Positions 1 to 11,095 of a stretch of 64,000 nucleotides of DNA are shown here, piece after piece. Position 1 is the stretch's first letter, and each line of letters begins with the position of its first letter. Both the position numbers and the translations under genes were made by a program. The stretch is from Hoplostethus atlanticus (Eukaryota; Chordata; Actinopteri; Trachichthyiformes; Trachichthyidae), in NCBI GenBank assembly GCA_034670405.1, contig JAXDDX010000001.1, forward strand, positions 9,245,501 through 9,309,500. Reading direction: 5' to 3'. The notes beneath the pieces were generated by a model. That model worked only from the letters and a program-made list of their open reading frames with translations, made no database searches and was not told the DNA's origin.

Positions 1-512
1 TTCTCTTCCTTCTCTTCATCCTCACCCAGATGGTCATCTCCCTGGTGGTCTTTGCTGGTGTGTTCATCCACTCCAACGAAGCCCTCATCAGCCCTTTTCA
101 CTTATGTCTAATGGGTCAAGATTGCGGCCTGTCCTGTGAGGAACATTACAACCACAACAAGAGCAACGCCAGTATAGCTGCTGCTGAGACAAACATTAAC
201 ATCCTCAGAGTGGTGGTTATCTGGGCCCTGTATTCTCCACTGGTGCTTGTGGCCTTTGCCCTGCTGGCCATGCTGTTAGCAATCTACGGAGAGGACCGAG
301 GGGTGCTGTGGGTCAGCATTGTCTGCCAGGCCTCTTCTAGCCTGCTCACCCTCATTGGCATCGCTGTGTTTGTGGGACTCCACTGGCCGTATGTGAGCCC
401 GGTGGACATGACTGTGTGGTACTATGTCTGTGTGAGTGTCTACTCTGAGCTGGCCATCACAGCCCTGCTGACCTATAGGTCAAGGAGGTGGCTGGCGGCT
501 GGCTGGGAATAG
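1..512 (+). CDS. tmem140: Transmembrane protein 140-like, 3' part (5' end outside window)
   Basis: The frame is open from base 3, reading LFLLFILTQ before the first Met at base 30, so the window starts inside the first membrane helix and the true start lies upstream. About 169 codons are visible and the stop is TAG at 510-512. Counting from the Met, four hydrophobic segments appear: the N-terminal one up to residue 13, then roughly 60-85, 95-118 and 128-148, with a Cys-rich, N-glycosylation-capable (NKS, NAS) loop between the first two. Human TMEM140 is a 185-residue four-helix protein of poorly known role with the same layout. The name leans on the neighbour: cyren follows directly, and CYREN and TMEM140 are adjacent in human 7q33. 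The pairwise resemblance itself is weak. An AATAAA polyadenylation signal lies near 586. Confidence 0.6.
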   Translation, partial: LFLLFILTQMVISLVVFAGVFIHSNEALISPFHLCLMGQDCGLSCEEHYNHNKSNASIAAAETNINILRVVVIWALYSPLVLVAFALLAMLLAIYGEDRGVLWVSIVCQASSSLLTLIGIAVFVGLHWPYVSPVDMTVWYYVCVSVYSELAITALLTYRSRRWLAAGWE

Positions 513-585
513 ATGGATGAAGATTAAACTTTTCCGACATTTATTTCCGATGTTTGTCGTTTTTGTACGCAAAATGCAGAGTGTT

Positions 586-592
586 AAATAAA
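586..592 (+). terminator. Polyadenylation signal of the tmem140-like gene
   Basis: AATAAA lies about 75 bases after the stop codon, in an A/T-rich tract, and is followed by T-rich sequence. This is a plausible 3' end for a short 3' UTR. Confidence 0.5.
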
Positions 593-1034
593 TGTTCATT
601 TTAAAACTATTTTATCATTTGTTCAAGTCAAAATTAAGTATGTGCTCTAGCAGCTTTAATTAAAAAAAAAAATCCTATTTCAGAAATGACATACTATTCC
701 TGTGATTTTCTCTATCTGTAAATGTAGTAATGAAATGAGTTGAAGGCTTTGTGAGCTCAGAATGTTTACTCCCTGTTATAATGCTGGCAATTTCCCTGTA
801 AAACCACCATGTAAAACCATAAAACCACCATAAAACCACCATGTCACAGTCTGTCTCACATTCGCTAGGATCAGCTCTATAATTTGTCTGGTGATGACAA
901 CAAGAGCCCTGGCTCTCGTTTCTAGCTCTGGAAAAGGTGTGTTCACATTCACAAATCTAGTCAGACCTGTTGATGACATAGGATACGTTACAAAGCTGAG
1001 CGCGCACATTTCAGTGGTGTTTGACAAAGTTCAC

Positions 1035-2117
1035 TCAGGTGAAAAAAATTTCCCGCACTAGCCGAAAGGCATCGTCCTCATCTACTGTGGCTGAAGTCTG
1101 TGAGCGTTCCTCTGTTTTCGCGGCCTCAGGTCCAACATTTACTAGTCCACTGTGGTCCTGAGCTGGTCCTGACCTCTGACCCTCAGATCGCTGATGCTCC
1201 AAGCTACTGGTGTATGGCATTGTTTCCACCTCTGCAATGTCCACGTCTGTCTCTGAAATGTATGTCCTCTCTTGGGCATCAGACTCTGCGGACTCCTCCA
1301 AGGCTTCTGTAATTGTCATCATCTTCAAATTGGCGGGTGTCTCCCTAATCTTCACAATGGTGTCTACCACCTTGTCTTCTGCAACCTATGTAGGGGAATC
1401 GATAAAGTTGACAATACTGCATTTGGAAAAACATACATTTCAAAATGTGCTTATAGATATGACTCAAACTATACAAAAATGGGCCAAAGAAAATGTTAAT
1501 GTAGATGATGTTGAAATATATTCCGAGTGGCCAAGATAAATTCTGGATATACTTTAAGACAATAGCGCTTGATAGGATCAAAATGTATATCCAACTTCCA
1601 AAATATATTCCAAATGAATGTTATCTGCATGAAGGAAGACAAATGGATGGCAGTACACGGATCTAGTACATATCTAGTACTATGAGTACTATGTACTCAA
1701 ACAATTCTAATTCTGTGTTCTAAGAATATCAAGAACTGGGTCTGTAAATGCAGTTTTACCAGTATTGCGTAATTAGAGGGAAATTCAGAGCTATAAAGAG
1801 AAAGTGCGCCACCTGTCGGCCATTAAGAAGACTCGAATCTCCGCAGGCGCCATTGGTAAGATATGAGATAGCCGCTTCTACCAGCTCTTCCTCGTTCATA
1901 CAGTAGAAGGTAGTGCTGAAAACACATCAGTGACATATCGGTAAGTCAGAATTACACATCAGACGTTAACTACAACGATATTTCCGCGATTCATACGCGG
2001 TTTTAATGCGTACCGTGCAAGTGCTTTTCTCTTCCTGCGCTTGGATGACTCATTTTCTTTCACTTTCTCCTCCTCCTTTGCCATCCAGGACGGCAATACC
2101 CGGGGTCTGTCTGCCAT
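1035..2117 (-). CDS. cyren: Cell cycle regulator of non-homologous end joining (CYREN/MRI), complete
   Basis: Three coding exons on the minus strand, in transcript order: 2117-2014, 1915-1813, 1385-1035. All borders are GT/AG and the phases join, giving 185 aa (human CYREN is 157). Residues 4-12 read RPRVLPSWM, the Ku-binding motif at the N-terminus of CYREN. Exon 2 reads TTFYCMNEEELVEAA, like the human TVYCMNEAEIVDVA segment. The C-terminus DAFRLVREIFFT matches the acidic patch plus XLF-like Ku-binding motif (human ...YVREIFFS). The middle is acidic, Ser/Glu-rich and probably disordered. CYREN acts in the nucleus, binds Ku70/80 through both ends, and limits or tunes classical end joining by cell-cycle phase. 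Its first exon starts 632 bases from the divergent SPRY exon. The exon 3 acceptor was chosen at 1386-1387 because it keeps phase; a second AG at 1379-1380 would break the frame. Confidence 0.85.
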
Positions 2118-2748
2118 GTTGGCTTTACAAACAAAACAGCTAAACTACTAAACCTAAACAACTAGTATTTTGTACACCTGAGAAAGACAATTGTATCCCA
2201 CCAAGAAGTAACATCGGGTTTTGTTTTGAAGTCACGTGACCACAGTAAGCAAAGGAGAGAGATGTTGGCAAAGGCGTTAGCGCCACTTAGTGGACAAAAC
2301 AGGTTAATGCACAGCAGGGGACATAGTTTATTACTTCAAAATCTAATTAATGAAGTTTCTTTGTTTAGGGTAATACTAAAGGATATATATAGCGGTTCAA
2401 ATGTATAAATTCCTGCTTTTACATGTGATGAATCCCCCGATTGTATGTTATATCAGGGATTGTCCAGTAGGTGTCAGTAGAGCTCTGCAATTTATTTGAC
2501 CCTTAAACAACAACAGTACATGGATGCCATTTCCTCTCCTGGGAAATGAGAATTAACTTCAAATACAACCGTAACTGTATACATCTTTGAAAACAGTTTA
2601 GAAAAATCAAGCACATCTTTGTTTTTGGTGTAGTTGCAGATATTGTTTATTCATTGGACATTCAGTCTTAGTGTGAATGGAGTTAGTGCAATTTGCTCAC
2701 ACCCTTAAGCCTTTCGGTTCATGTGTACAGTAATATTGTCTTTTTCAG
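2118..2748. other. Spacer between cyren and the SPRY exons
   Basis: This 631-base stretch lies between the cyren start codon and the first SPRY exon. I found no RING, B-box, coiled-coil or NACHT coding segment on the plus strand. It contains a 60-codon random ORF at 2226-2408 with no family features. It probably carries the cyren promoter. Confidence 0.5.
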
Positions 2749-3500
2749 ATAATGGAGTCTCTTTCTGAGCCTAAAACAAGAGAGGAGTTCCTAAAGTGTG
2801 AGTGTTATGTCACACACACACACACACACACGATAGATAGGTACTTCATTGATTCCCGGGGGGACATATGCACAAAGATACATGCATCACAGTGACAGTT
2901 AAACTTAAAGTTGTGATTTCTGTTTTTTTTTCTCTGTCTTTTCCAGTTTCGTGCCAACTAACATTGGACCCCAACACAGTCAATGAGCACCTAAGTCTAT
3001 CTGAAGAAAACAGGAAGGTGACAGAGACAGTGGAGACCCAGCCACATCCTGATCACCCAGACAGGTTCACGGTCTACTCCCAGGTCCTGTGTCGAGAAGC
3101 CCTGAGTGGAACCCACTACTGGGAGGTGGAGTGGACGGGGGTGGTTGTTAACATAGCCGTCTCCTATAAAGAGATCAGACGGACAGGAGATAGAGTTCAG
3201 TGCTGGTTTGGAGGCAGCGAACACGCCTGGAGTTTGGTGTGTCTCCCCAGCTCCTCCTCTGTCTTTCACAACATGTGGGAGGATCTCGTATCTGACCCGT
3301 GTCCCAGAGTGGGGGTGTACCTGGACCACACTGCAGGAACTCTGTCCTTCTACAGCATCTCCGGTTCTGACCAAATGACGCTCATCCACAGAGTACAGAC
3401 CACATTCACCCAGCCGCTCCACCCTGGCTTTCTCATTGGGGCTGGATCAGGCGTCACAATACTGACACCCATGGAGATCAAGCAAGCTGATGCAGAATAA
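2749..3500 (+). CDS. PRY-SPRY (B30.2) domain protein, two exons, no upstream partner domains seen
   Basis: Exon a is 2749-2797 (acceptor tttttcag, donor GTGAGT) and exon b is 2947-3500 (acceptor ttttccag, stop TAA at 3498). The joined frame reads EPKTREEFLKFSCQLTLDPNT, the standard entry into the B30.2 domain of fish TRIM (finTRIM) and NLRC3-like proteins. The PRY part has LTLDPNT and LSLSEENRKV; the SPRY part has the WEVEW and LDHTAGTLSFY motifs. If translation starts at the ATG at 2752 the product is 199 aa, a bare SPRY protein. In TRIM and fish NLR genes this exon pair is the 3' end, so the segment may instead be an orphaned gene fragment. No stops, frameshifts or damaged splice sites are visible, which argues against an old pseudogene. 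B30.2 domains bind partner proteins or microbial ligands in innate immunity; no specific ligand can be inferred. Confidence 0.7.
2810..2870. repeat. CA microsatellite plus dispersed repeat piece
   Basis: A (CA)n run at about 2812-2832 is followed by GGTACTTCATTGATTCCC. This is one of four degenerate copies in the window of a common fish repeat with core ACTTTATTGATCCCC; the others lie near 13908, 18212 and 56708. It sits in the intron between the two SPRY exons. Confidence 0.6.
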
Positions 3501-3660
3501 TACATATGGATTGGGAATAGTCTCTGTCAAATTGAATTATTTGGAAGATATTTGTAAATACTGGATAACAGTCAGTCATTGTTGTGTGTTTACAATATTG
3601 CCAATGTTCCTTTTATTCTTATTGACGAGACTAATTCTTCCATACTTATTAATAGAATTC

Positions 3661-3666
3661 AATAAA
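3661..3666 (+). terminator. Polyadenylation signal candidate of the SPRY gene
   Basis: AATAAA lies 160 bases after the SPRY stop codon, before the CT microsatellite. Confidence 0.45.
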
Positions 3667-3722
3667 CACGTGGTTAAACATATGTATGAATCTAGGAAGC
3701 ATATGATTCTCATTCACAAGTA

Positions 3723-3727
<5 letters not shown>

Positions 3728-3802
<75 letters not shown>
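3728..3802. repeat. Pure (CT)n microsatellite, about 37 units
   Basis: About 75 bases of uninterrupted CT dinucleotide. The lack of interruptions suggests it is young and probably polymorphic. Confidence 0.95.
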
Positions 3803-3805
<3 letters not shown>

Positions 3806-6523
3806 CAGACACACACACACAGTGTACAGTCGTGGAGATTTAATCAGGGTTGTAAGTAGTGTGCTGTGTAATTAAAAATCCATGAAGTCCGATCATCTTT
3901 ACTGTCTGTCCTCTCAGCTCATCCACATGCTTGTTGTTACTTGTTGATTTTTTTTTTTTTACAGTACTCTTCCTTGATGACATTTGGTTATTTCTCCATC
4001 AGATGTTTGGATTGGTGAATTGAGCCCAAACCAATTGCATGAAGCAATTGAAGCACTGGTGACTGTCTTACTGGCTTAGGTAATAGGCCAGTTGATAATA
4101 CATGTCTAGCCGCATGGCACATTGTCGCAGGTGATAACCCCTGGAGCTCCATTGCTCTGTCTCTCTTTATCCTCCTCTCTCACTTGCTCACATTTAAAGC
4201 AACTTTGCATCTTTCTGACTTTCTCTCACTTTGTAGCCAAAGCTGTCTTCTCTCCGTCCGGCCTTTTAATTATTTTTCTAAAGCCCCCTTCCCTCCACAA
4301 GTACTTCAGCCTTGATTGCAAAGACCAGCTTTGTATATTTGACTAAATTAAAAAGTGAAAAAAGGGAGAAAAAACATCTCAAAGCAAAACAACATGTTAG
4401 CAGCCAGAGGCACGCACAGTGTAATTTCCCTATATCTCTCAAGCCCAAGGCATTTTAGGAACGACGAGTAATCACGCAATCAGAAGATTGAACTGGCATC
4501 AAATGAAAAAAAATCCTAAAACTTTCCCACCACTTCTTTCAGTTTTACTCGAGTGAAAATATCCATTCAGGTTATTATTTACAACAGATGTCACCAGAGG
4601 CTTTTTTTTTGGATGATTATGTATCACGTTACCCCTCATAGCTAGTGGAACAGTCTTATCCAGCTCAATGAAATATAAAAATGGCCATATCCTCTGTTTC
4701 TAAATGATCAATATCTCAAAACTATACAGTATTATTATAATCATCATTATTAAAAGGATGCAATCATTGAACAAAAAGACCCAAGAGTGGCAGTGGACTC
4801 ATCTTCCTCCAGGCTTTACTGCCACAACCACAGATCAGGCTGTGCTAAGAAGATTTCTGTTTGCTAATGTAGTAAAGCATGTCACCGTTTTTCTTGCCTG
4901 TCAAATTTGTGGGTGGAACGTGGCCAAAATGGCTGGTAAACTTACTGCCATGAGAGTATCTCACACACTACTGTAGATCTGTTTTAACTTTTTTAGATGT
5001 TGATGTCGCAATAAAGATTCTTATTCATGCAAGATTTGGGGTTGCACAACACAACATTTATCGGCTTACATTCCACCAATGTTTAATAAAGCATTGGTGC
5101 AAATTCTTGTGTCATCTTGTTTCTGGTGTGTAACCCATCCAGACATGAGCAGTTATTGTCCAGAATACATGACACCAGAGTGTCTGGGACATAGATGACT
5201 CGTAGATCAGGAACGTCTTCAGTTTGTGAGTTAGCTTTAATATTTTCACCTTATCTCACCCTCTCTGTCCCCAGCCTCCTCTTTACATCTCATATCGTGT
5301 ACACCAGATCATTCTTATTCTGAGGGCCCTAATTGATGAGAACCAGACTAATCTGGTAGTTGTCTTCCTGGGCTTAACCCTGCTTTGAGTAAAGGTCATC
5401 CCCATTGGCCATCTGTCCCAAGAACACTTGTTGCGATTGGCCATATGGCGCAAGTGTGCAAGATTTAGGAAGAGCAGAATGCACAAGTTGAAGGAAGCTA
5501 TTCCACTGGTAAGGAAATAAGGTCCCCTGTTTGATGGAAACACAGCTGATCTCATGACAGATCCTACATAGCATAGTCTCCTACATAGTCTAGTGTGTGC
5601 ATGTGCATTTGTGTGTGCGTGTTTATGTCTATGCGTGTGCGTGAAAATGTGCATACCTACATACAAAGTGTCTGATTTCTAACTAAGGCTTCAATTAATG
5701 GAATCTGTCTCGAGCTCACAGACGGCTTGATGCACAGATTGTGCTATCACATAAAATTGTATTTTCTCTTTTTTCTCTCATTCTTTCTTTCTTTTTTCTT
5801 TCTTTGCACACAAATGTATAATGAATGAGTTTCCTTCATGTAGGTAGAAAAACACAAATGGGACAACATGAGGAATGCAAGCGAGCCCCACAGGAGAAGA
5901 GGAAGCCTTTTATTAACCTCAGGGAGTCTTGTAGTTCCCACTTGGTTTTACTTGCTACAAATAGTTTGTATTCTTGGCATATAAACATGTTAAAACTCAG
6001 TGTGAAGGACAATATTTCAGCTCTCATCCAGTGTGTGTGTCTCATGCAGGATGCCACAGTGCTATATCTATGTTGATCATATGAAATCCTGCTAAGCACC
6101 TACATGATCCCATCGCATCCCAGCTCACCAGCGCTCTCCTCTCCTCTCCTACACGGAACAATGAAGAACATTTGATCAGTTTCACCTCAGGGGTGTTTGG
6201 TCAAAAATGTTTTTCAGTAACTGGGTTCATTTCAGTCTTGTACAGCAAGAACTCTTTGTTCCTGGCCTACTTCACATCTTTGAAAATGAGGGAAATGCTT
6301 CAGGGAGCACAGGTTCCCCTGATGATCATGACATCCTGTTTGCTTGCACACACATGCACACAGTTTAGGGTAGATCTCAGAGAGAGCAAAAGGGGAGGGA
6401 AGGGTAGAGGAAAGAAGAGGGATACGTGTAAAGTATGGAGTTCATATATATTAAGTTTGTAGATTAGAAACAGCAGAATTAAAACAATAACCTGAAAGAA
6501 AAACACGCACACATATTCCTTAT

Positions 6524-6551
6524 TTGTGTGTGTCTGTGTGTGTGTGTGTGT
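6524..6551. repeat. (GT)n microsatellite, short
   Basis: About 28 bases of GT dinucleotide with one CT interruption. Confidence 0.85.
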
Positions 6552-9344
6552 TTCTGCCTCTGTGCTGTAATGATCTCAGCTTGGAGAGTCCAAGGTGAAC
6601 ATGACATGCACCAAACCATATGATGAGAATTTATATGAATACAGTAAACACACAGCACTCCATGGGAGTAGAGGCTGAGCACAGACAGATTATAGAGACT
6701 GTGGAGTGCAGAGGAGAAGCGATACTTGGGTATGGGTATGGGTCCGTGGCGGAAGTGAAATAGGGAACCACTAATCTCAAAGTACATTCTCCAAATATAT
6801 CTTACAATGGATTTCACCATGGGTTGATTTTGATGGCTTATAGCTGGTTGTTTTTCTGACATCTGACTAATGAGGTCGTCTTTTCCTATCTCTTTGTCTA
6901 ATCTGTTGTTATATGGGCCAGAGATAAGAATGGAGGTTCATCATCAGCTGTCCCTACTCTTCGATATCACATAAAGTCTGTCCAGGAATAAGCTATTTGT
7001 GTTTACACTCAATAGTTGGGGCTCCTAGGACTGTCTGCCTTTTAACCTTAGGCTGTAAATTATGAGATGAGACAATTCATGTCATAGATAATCAAATCTC
7101 TGGGTAGGCAAAGGTGGTGCTTGAAGACAGAACAAGACCATAACTATACTATACTATAGCTATACTATAGGTGGCTGAAACAAATGTGTTAAATGTTAGT
7201 AATCTGATACTAGATGACTGTAGGAATTAGCACAGTGGCCTATGAGAGTGATTAGTTGTGACATCTTTTACAGCTGTAACACCAAAGGCCCGTGGAGCGA
7301 TGCAGTGAAAGATGTTTCATTTAATTGGGTGTGTGAGGACAAAAAACACATTAGAATCAATCTGATGATAAATGAAACGTCTCAGGGACACAATAATCTG
7401 TTCCATCCCATTAAAGTCGGGATTGGTACTGTACTTCATCAACTATGATAGGTCAAATCCACAGGGATTTCCTGCCAATCATGGCCTCTTGGCGGCATCA
7501 TAATGACTTTTCCTTGCAAGCGGATAAAAGTATTTTTTCTAAATTTGTCTAAAACCTGTCAGGCTTTTTTGCACCAAACAGAAAGCAAGTCCGGATAGTG
7601 CATCAACAATAATCCACTTGGAGATGGTTGCGTGGTGGTTAATGGTTAAAAAGCCCTCAGGATCTCTCAACCCATTTACTCTATTGTTATGTAGTTGCCT
7701 TGTTCAACGTGACAAATGTTGACTTAAATCTGATTTAACATTCTGCTGTGTAATCCCTGACCTTGAAGATGAACCTGCCCTAGACTGCTCTTATTTTTGT
7801 TCAGACAAACAAGATTATTTGCAATACGAGACACACGCAGGCACACACAGATGCACATAGACAAACACACATGGACTCACGCACAAACGCATGCCTGCAC
7901 TCATTTACAACCTGAGGAAAAGAAAGACAGATAGAAGGCAGAGACTGAAAGAGCTGTTTACAACAAGCAGTGTCACCTGGCTCGTTCACCCTAGGCTGTG
8001 CCAAATTCAAGATGTTCATTTCATCCTTAAGCACACCCTAATAGGAGCGATCAGTTGCCTGGTTAAGACTCCAATCAAAATGCTAATTGCAATCCTCTTC
8101 CTGCGAATGAACAGTTTAGGTTTCATTATTCACTTCCCTGTCCTCCGTTTGTTCTCCTTTTCTCTCTCCTACCTTACTCAGGCCTTACTCGCTCTTCTTA
8201 CGCATCATGCATCAGTCTGGCAAAGGGATTATGTAACACTGAAGATGCTGTCTGATTATTTTCACATTTCACCTTACTTTTCTTACTCTTTTTGCTTTTT
8301 TAAACAAGTCTACTACAGCCATGTCAGTTTGTGTTATGAAAAAAGAGGGCTGTTATGTGCTTATAAGGATTAAGCTGAGATGATGTTCTGCTGCACAGTT
8401 GCTGTTTGTTACTTTATTTTCCTCTGTTGTTATCGTACCAGTCCAGATCATGCATCCTTGCTATCATTGAGAATGCAAAAATACATACAGTAAATACAAT
8501 CAGACATGCTTTCAGTAGAAATGCACACATGCCAATCTGTAATTATCAGCAAATATGACAAATACTCTCATCATTTATTCATTTTCAAATAAGCATACTT
8601 TCCCTAGTTTTATTTTTGCTCAGCAGAGAGACAAAGGTTTTCTAGCAGGTGGGTTTCTACTTACATTATCATACTCAAACTGAGCTCTTGTAATATACTA
8701 TGTTGTGGGAAATTATGATTGTTTTCTTTCTTTCTTTCTGAACAAACAGATCTAAAACTGCAAACAGTTTTTCATTCAATTCAGATTCAGTCCAGCAGAA
8801 CAATTTGTTTTGGAAGATTGGATTCTTATCAGGAAATACCCTTTTTCATCAGCTTGTTGAATACTTCTTATTGAGAGTGCGCGACTTTTGAGCGTGCTCA
8901 CACACACCACACATTGAGAATGGATTTTACAGTACATTTTATTCAACAGTGGTACAGTGGTGTAGTAAAGCGCATAGCAGAAACACAAACTTTGCCTCAG
9001 TCCTACAAAAGTTTTTCTATCTTTCCCTACATTGTGATTCTACAGATGGGAAAAAGCACGTTTTTTTTCCACTGGCTTAGGTTCCTATACTACAAAGCTT
9101 CCCTCCAACAGTAGTAGCACAGGTAGACAGGGAGATATTGCCTTTTGTTCATCTTTGATCCCTGTCTCTGCCAAAAGCCCAAACCTCTGCTTTCTAGTCC
9201 CCTCCCCCCCCCCGTTGACCTCAGAGGTAGCAGACAAGACTCCTGTAGGGTTACCATAGCAACAGACATGGAGGTTAGTATCTTTGATGCACAGTAAATA
9301 AAGGTAGGTGTGTGTCTGTCACTTTGTTTGACAGACACATTTAT

Positions 9345-9373
9345 ATGTGTGTGTGTGTGTGTGTGTGCGTGTC

Positions 9374-9418
<45 letters not shown>

Positions 9419-9449
9419 AAGAAACAGACATACAGACAGACAGACAGAC
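9345..9449. repeat. Compound microsatellite (GT)n-(GA)n-(ACAG)n
   Basis: Three adjoining simple repeats: GT up to about 9380, GA up to about 9420, then an ACAG tetranucleotide run to 9449. Open frames on both strands here (CVCVCV and ERERER translations) are repeat artefacts. Confidence 0.9.
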
Positions 9450-10289
9450 GCGGTCATGTGTGCAGCAGCTGGTGTTCATAGAGGATTGTTGAGGACCAGT
9501 CACTCGTACTTATTGAAATTCAAATGTTGCACAGCACAAGATAAGGCACTGTATCAGCAGTCCTCCCAAACACACTCCAGTAAATGAATGCGTCTCTGAG
9601 ATGACAATTTCACTTTAATCAGTCACAATGGAATAATCTTGTTTTAAACACCGTCCCCGGTGATGTAACTTTATGATCATGCATATATTTTGTGTGTGTG
9701 TGTGTGTGTCCCGTGATGAATTAATGTGCCCCGGGGTTTTTACTGCAAAAGAAAAATTGGTCCCACTGAACTTACCTTACTGAATAAAGATGGCCCTTGG
9801 ACTTTGTGAGATTGTGTGCAGCTGCATGCTTTGACGGTTGTTTGTGAACATTGTTGACTACCGTTCTTCCCGTGACTGACTTTTTTTGTGCATTTCGTTT
9901 TGCTACGCCATTACAAAAACGTCACATTAGGCTTTACATTGTGACGGGGTATTAATCTCACCTCATCCACTGCCAGTGTGAAGCACCCACCTGGGTTTAT
10001 GCATGGCCAATTTACACCACAACAATAATCACATCAACTGTTACAATAGAGAGGCCGGTATCAGTTCTGTGCAATAAAGAATCACGATTTAAAGACTGGA
10101 TGGCCATGATTGATTAAGAATTTAACCAGGAGTTGTGCGTTTAATGAGCACTCTCGTACTCCTATGTTGGATGGCTCTTCAGTGACGTAGATGTTCAGGT
10201 CATTGGTTATGCTTCTCATCTGAAGAATGGCAGCTCCTTAAGAAGAAAGCAAAAATCACTCGCTTATAGGGTCATTGTGGTTCTTATGG

Positions 10290-10390
10290 GCCAGAGGGAT
10301 TAATACCTCCTGCTGGGTCTCCATGACCATCCAGGGCAAGCCCCGCTTAGCTTCTGAAGCAAGCCAACGGTGTTATGCTAGGGTGCTGAC
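10290..10390 (-). repeat. Degenerate 5S-rRNA-like (SINE3-type) fragment
   Basis: On the minus strand the segment contains CAGAAGCTAAGCGGGG, then GCCCTGG, GGATGG and GAGACC in the order found in the 5S rRNA internal promoter region (AGAAGCTAAGC, GGCCTGG, TTGGATGGGAGACC). Short deletions separate the blocks, so this is not a functional 5S gene. Such 5S-headed SINEs are common in fish. Confidence 0.5.
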
Positions 10391-10860
10391 TAGTGTGTCT
10401 GTGTCTGTGTATGTGTCTGCTCATACAAGTGTGTGTGACAGGGGGGATTTACATTAGAATACATTGCTCATTTCCATGGTGGCTTCTGTCAAAGTGAGGG
10501 TGTCTTCAGCTGCCTGGAGTGTCCTTATATTGCCCATCACCAAAAGCAAACGCACTGATTTACAGCAATTACAATCAGTTGAAGAGGTACAAAACTGCCA
10601 GCGGACATGGTTTCATGTTCTGTTGTTAAAAGGCAACACATGAAAGGAAAATCTCCATCCCTCCATCTCTACTTCTATTTTCATCTGTTTTTACCTTCAA
10701 GCTCCAGTCAGCTTTTTTAGGTGAAACATAAGTCCTTGGGGAAAATGATAAAAGACACAGGGGGCGTAGCTGCTCTCTATGGAAATGCATAAGAACAGAG
10801 AATACTCAGCGGATTTTGTGTCTACTGATTTATGCCCAATGCGCTGTTGGCACAGGTGGC

Positions 10861-10869
10861 ATGTGTGTA

Positions 10870-10926
<57 letters not shown>
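10861..10926. repeat. (GT)n microsatellite
   Basis: About 66 bases of GT dinucleotide with two early AT interruptions. Confidence 0.95.
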
Positions 10927-10928
<2 letters not shown>

Positions 10929-11075
10929 AAGACACAAAACACTAAAGAGTGTTGGACTGTTTAACTACTGGACACTTGCCCTATATCAAATTAAAAATGA
11001 AATTCAACCCGCCTATGCCAAATATGGGAGGATGATCTATCAAAGTCACTTATTCATACACGCACAGTGCAGAAG

Positions 11076-11095
11076 GATGGCGCGCGTGCGCCATC
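11076..11095. promoter_or_regulatory. GC-rich palindrome with NRF1-type core near the neto2 5' end
   Basis: GATGGCGCGCGTGCGCCATC is an inverted repeat with 8-base arms. On the minus strand it contains GCGCACGCGC, which fits the NRF1 consensus GCGCAYGCGC. It lies 340 bases upstream of the neto2 start codon in the only CpG-rich patch of the area, so it is a reasonable promoter element. Function is inferred from motif and position only. Confidence 0.45.

Noticed and set aside
1100..1581. Several 70-110 codon plus- and minus-strand ORFs
   Set aside because: Shadows of cyren exon 3 in other frames, or intron sequence without coding features.
1813..1946. Possible plus-strand 5' non-coding exon of the SPRY gene ending at a GTAAGT donor near 1941
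   Set aside because: The same bases are cyren exon 2 on the minus strand (TFYCMNEEELVEAA, phases joining on both sides), which explains them better; the GTAAGT is chance.
5283..5666. 127-codon minus ORF rich in His-Thr
   Set aside because: Its start is a translated GT/CA-type simple repeat, and the rest has no domain and no splice context.
7891..8373. 160-codon plus ORF
   Set aside because: No recognisable domain, atypical composition (many Phe, Ser and Leu from T-rich DNA) and no neighbouring exons or promoter signs.
9090..9587. ORFs on both strands with SLSLSL and ERERER runs
   Set aside because: Translations of the compound GT-GA microsatellite.
10290..10390. Functional 5S rRNA gene
   Set aside because: Internal deletions between the conserved blocks and missing flanks; only a SINE-type remnant is supportable.
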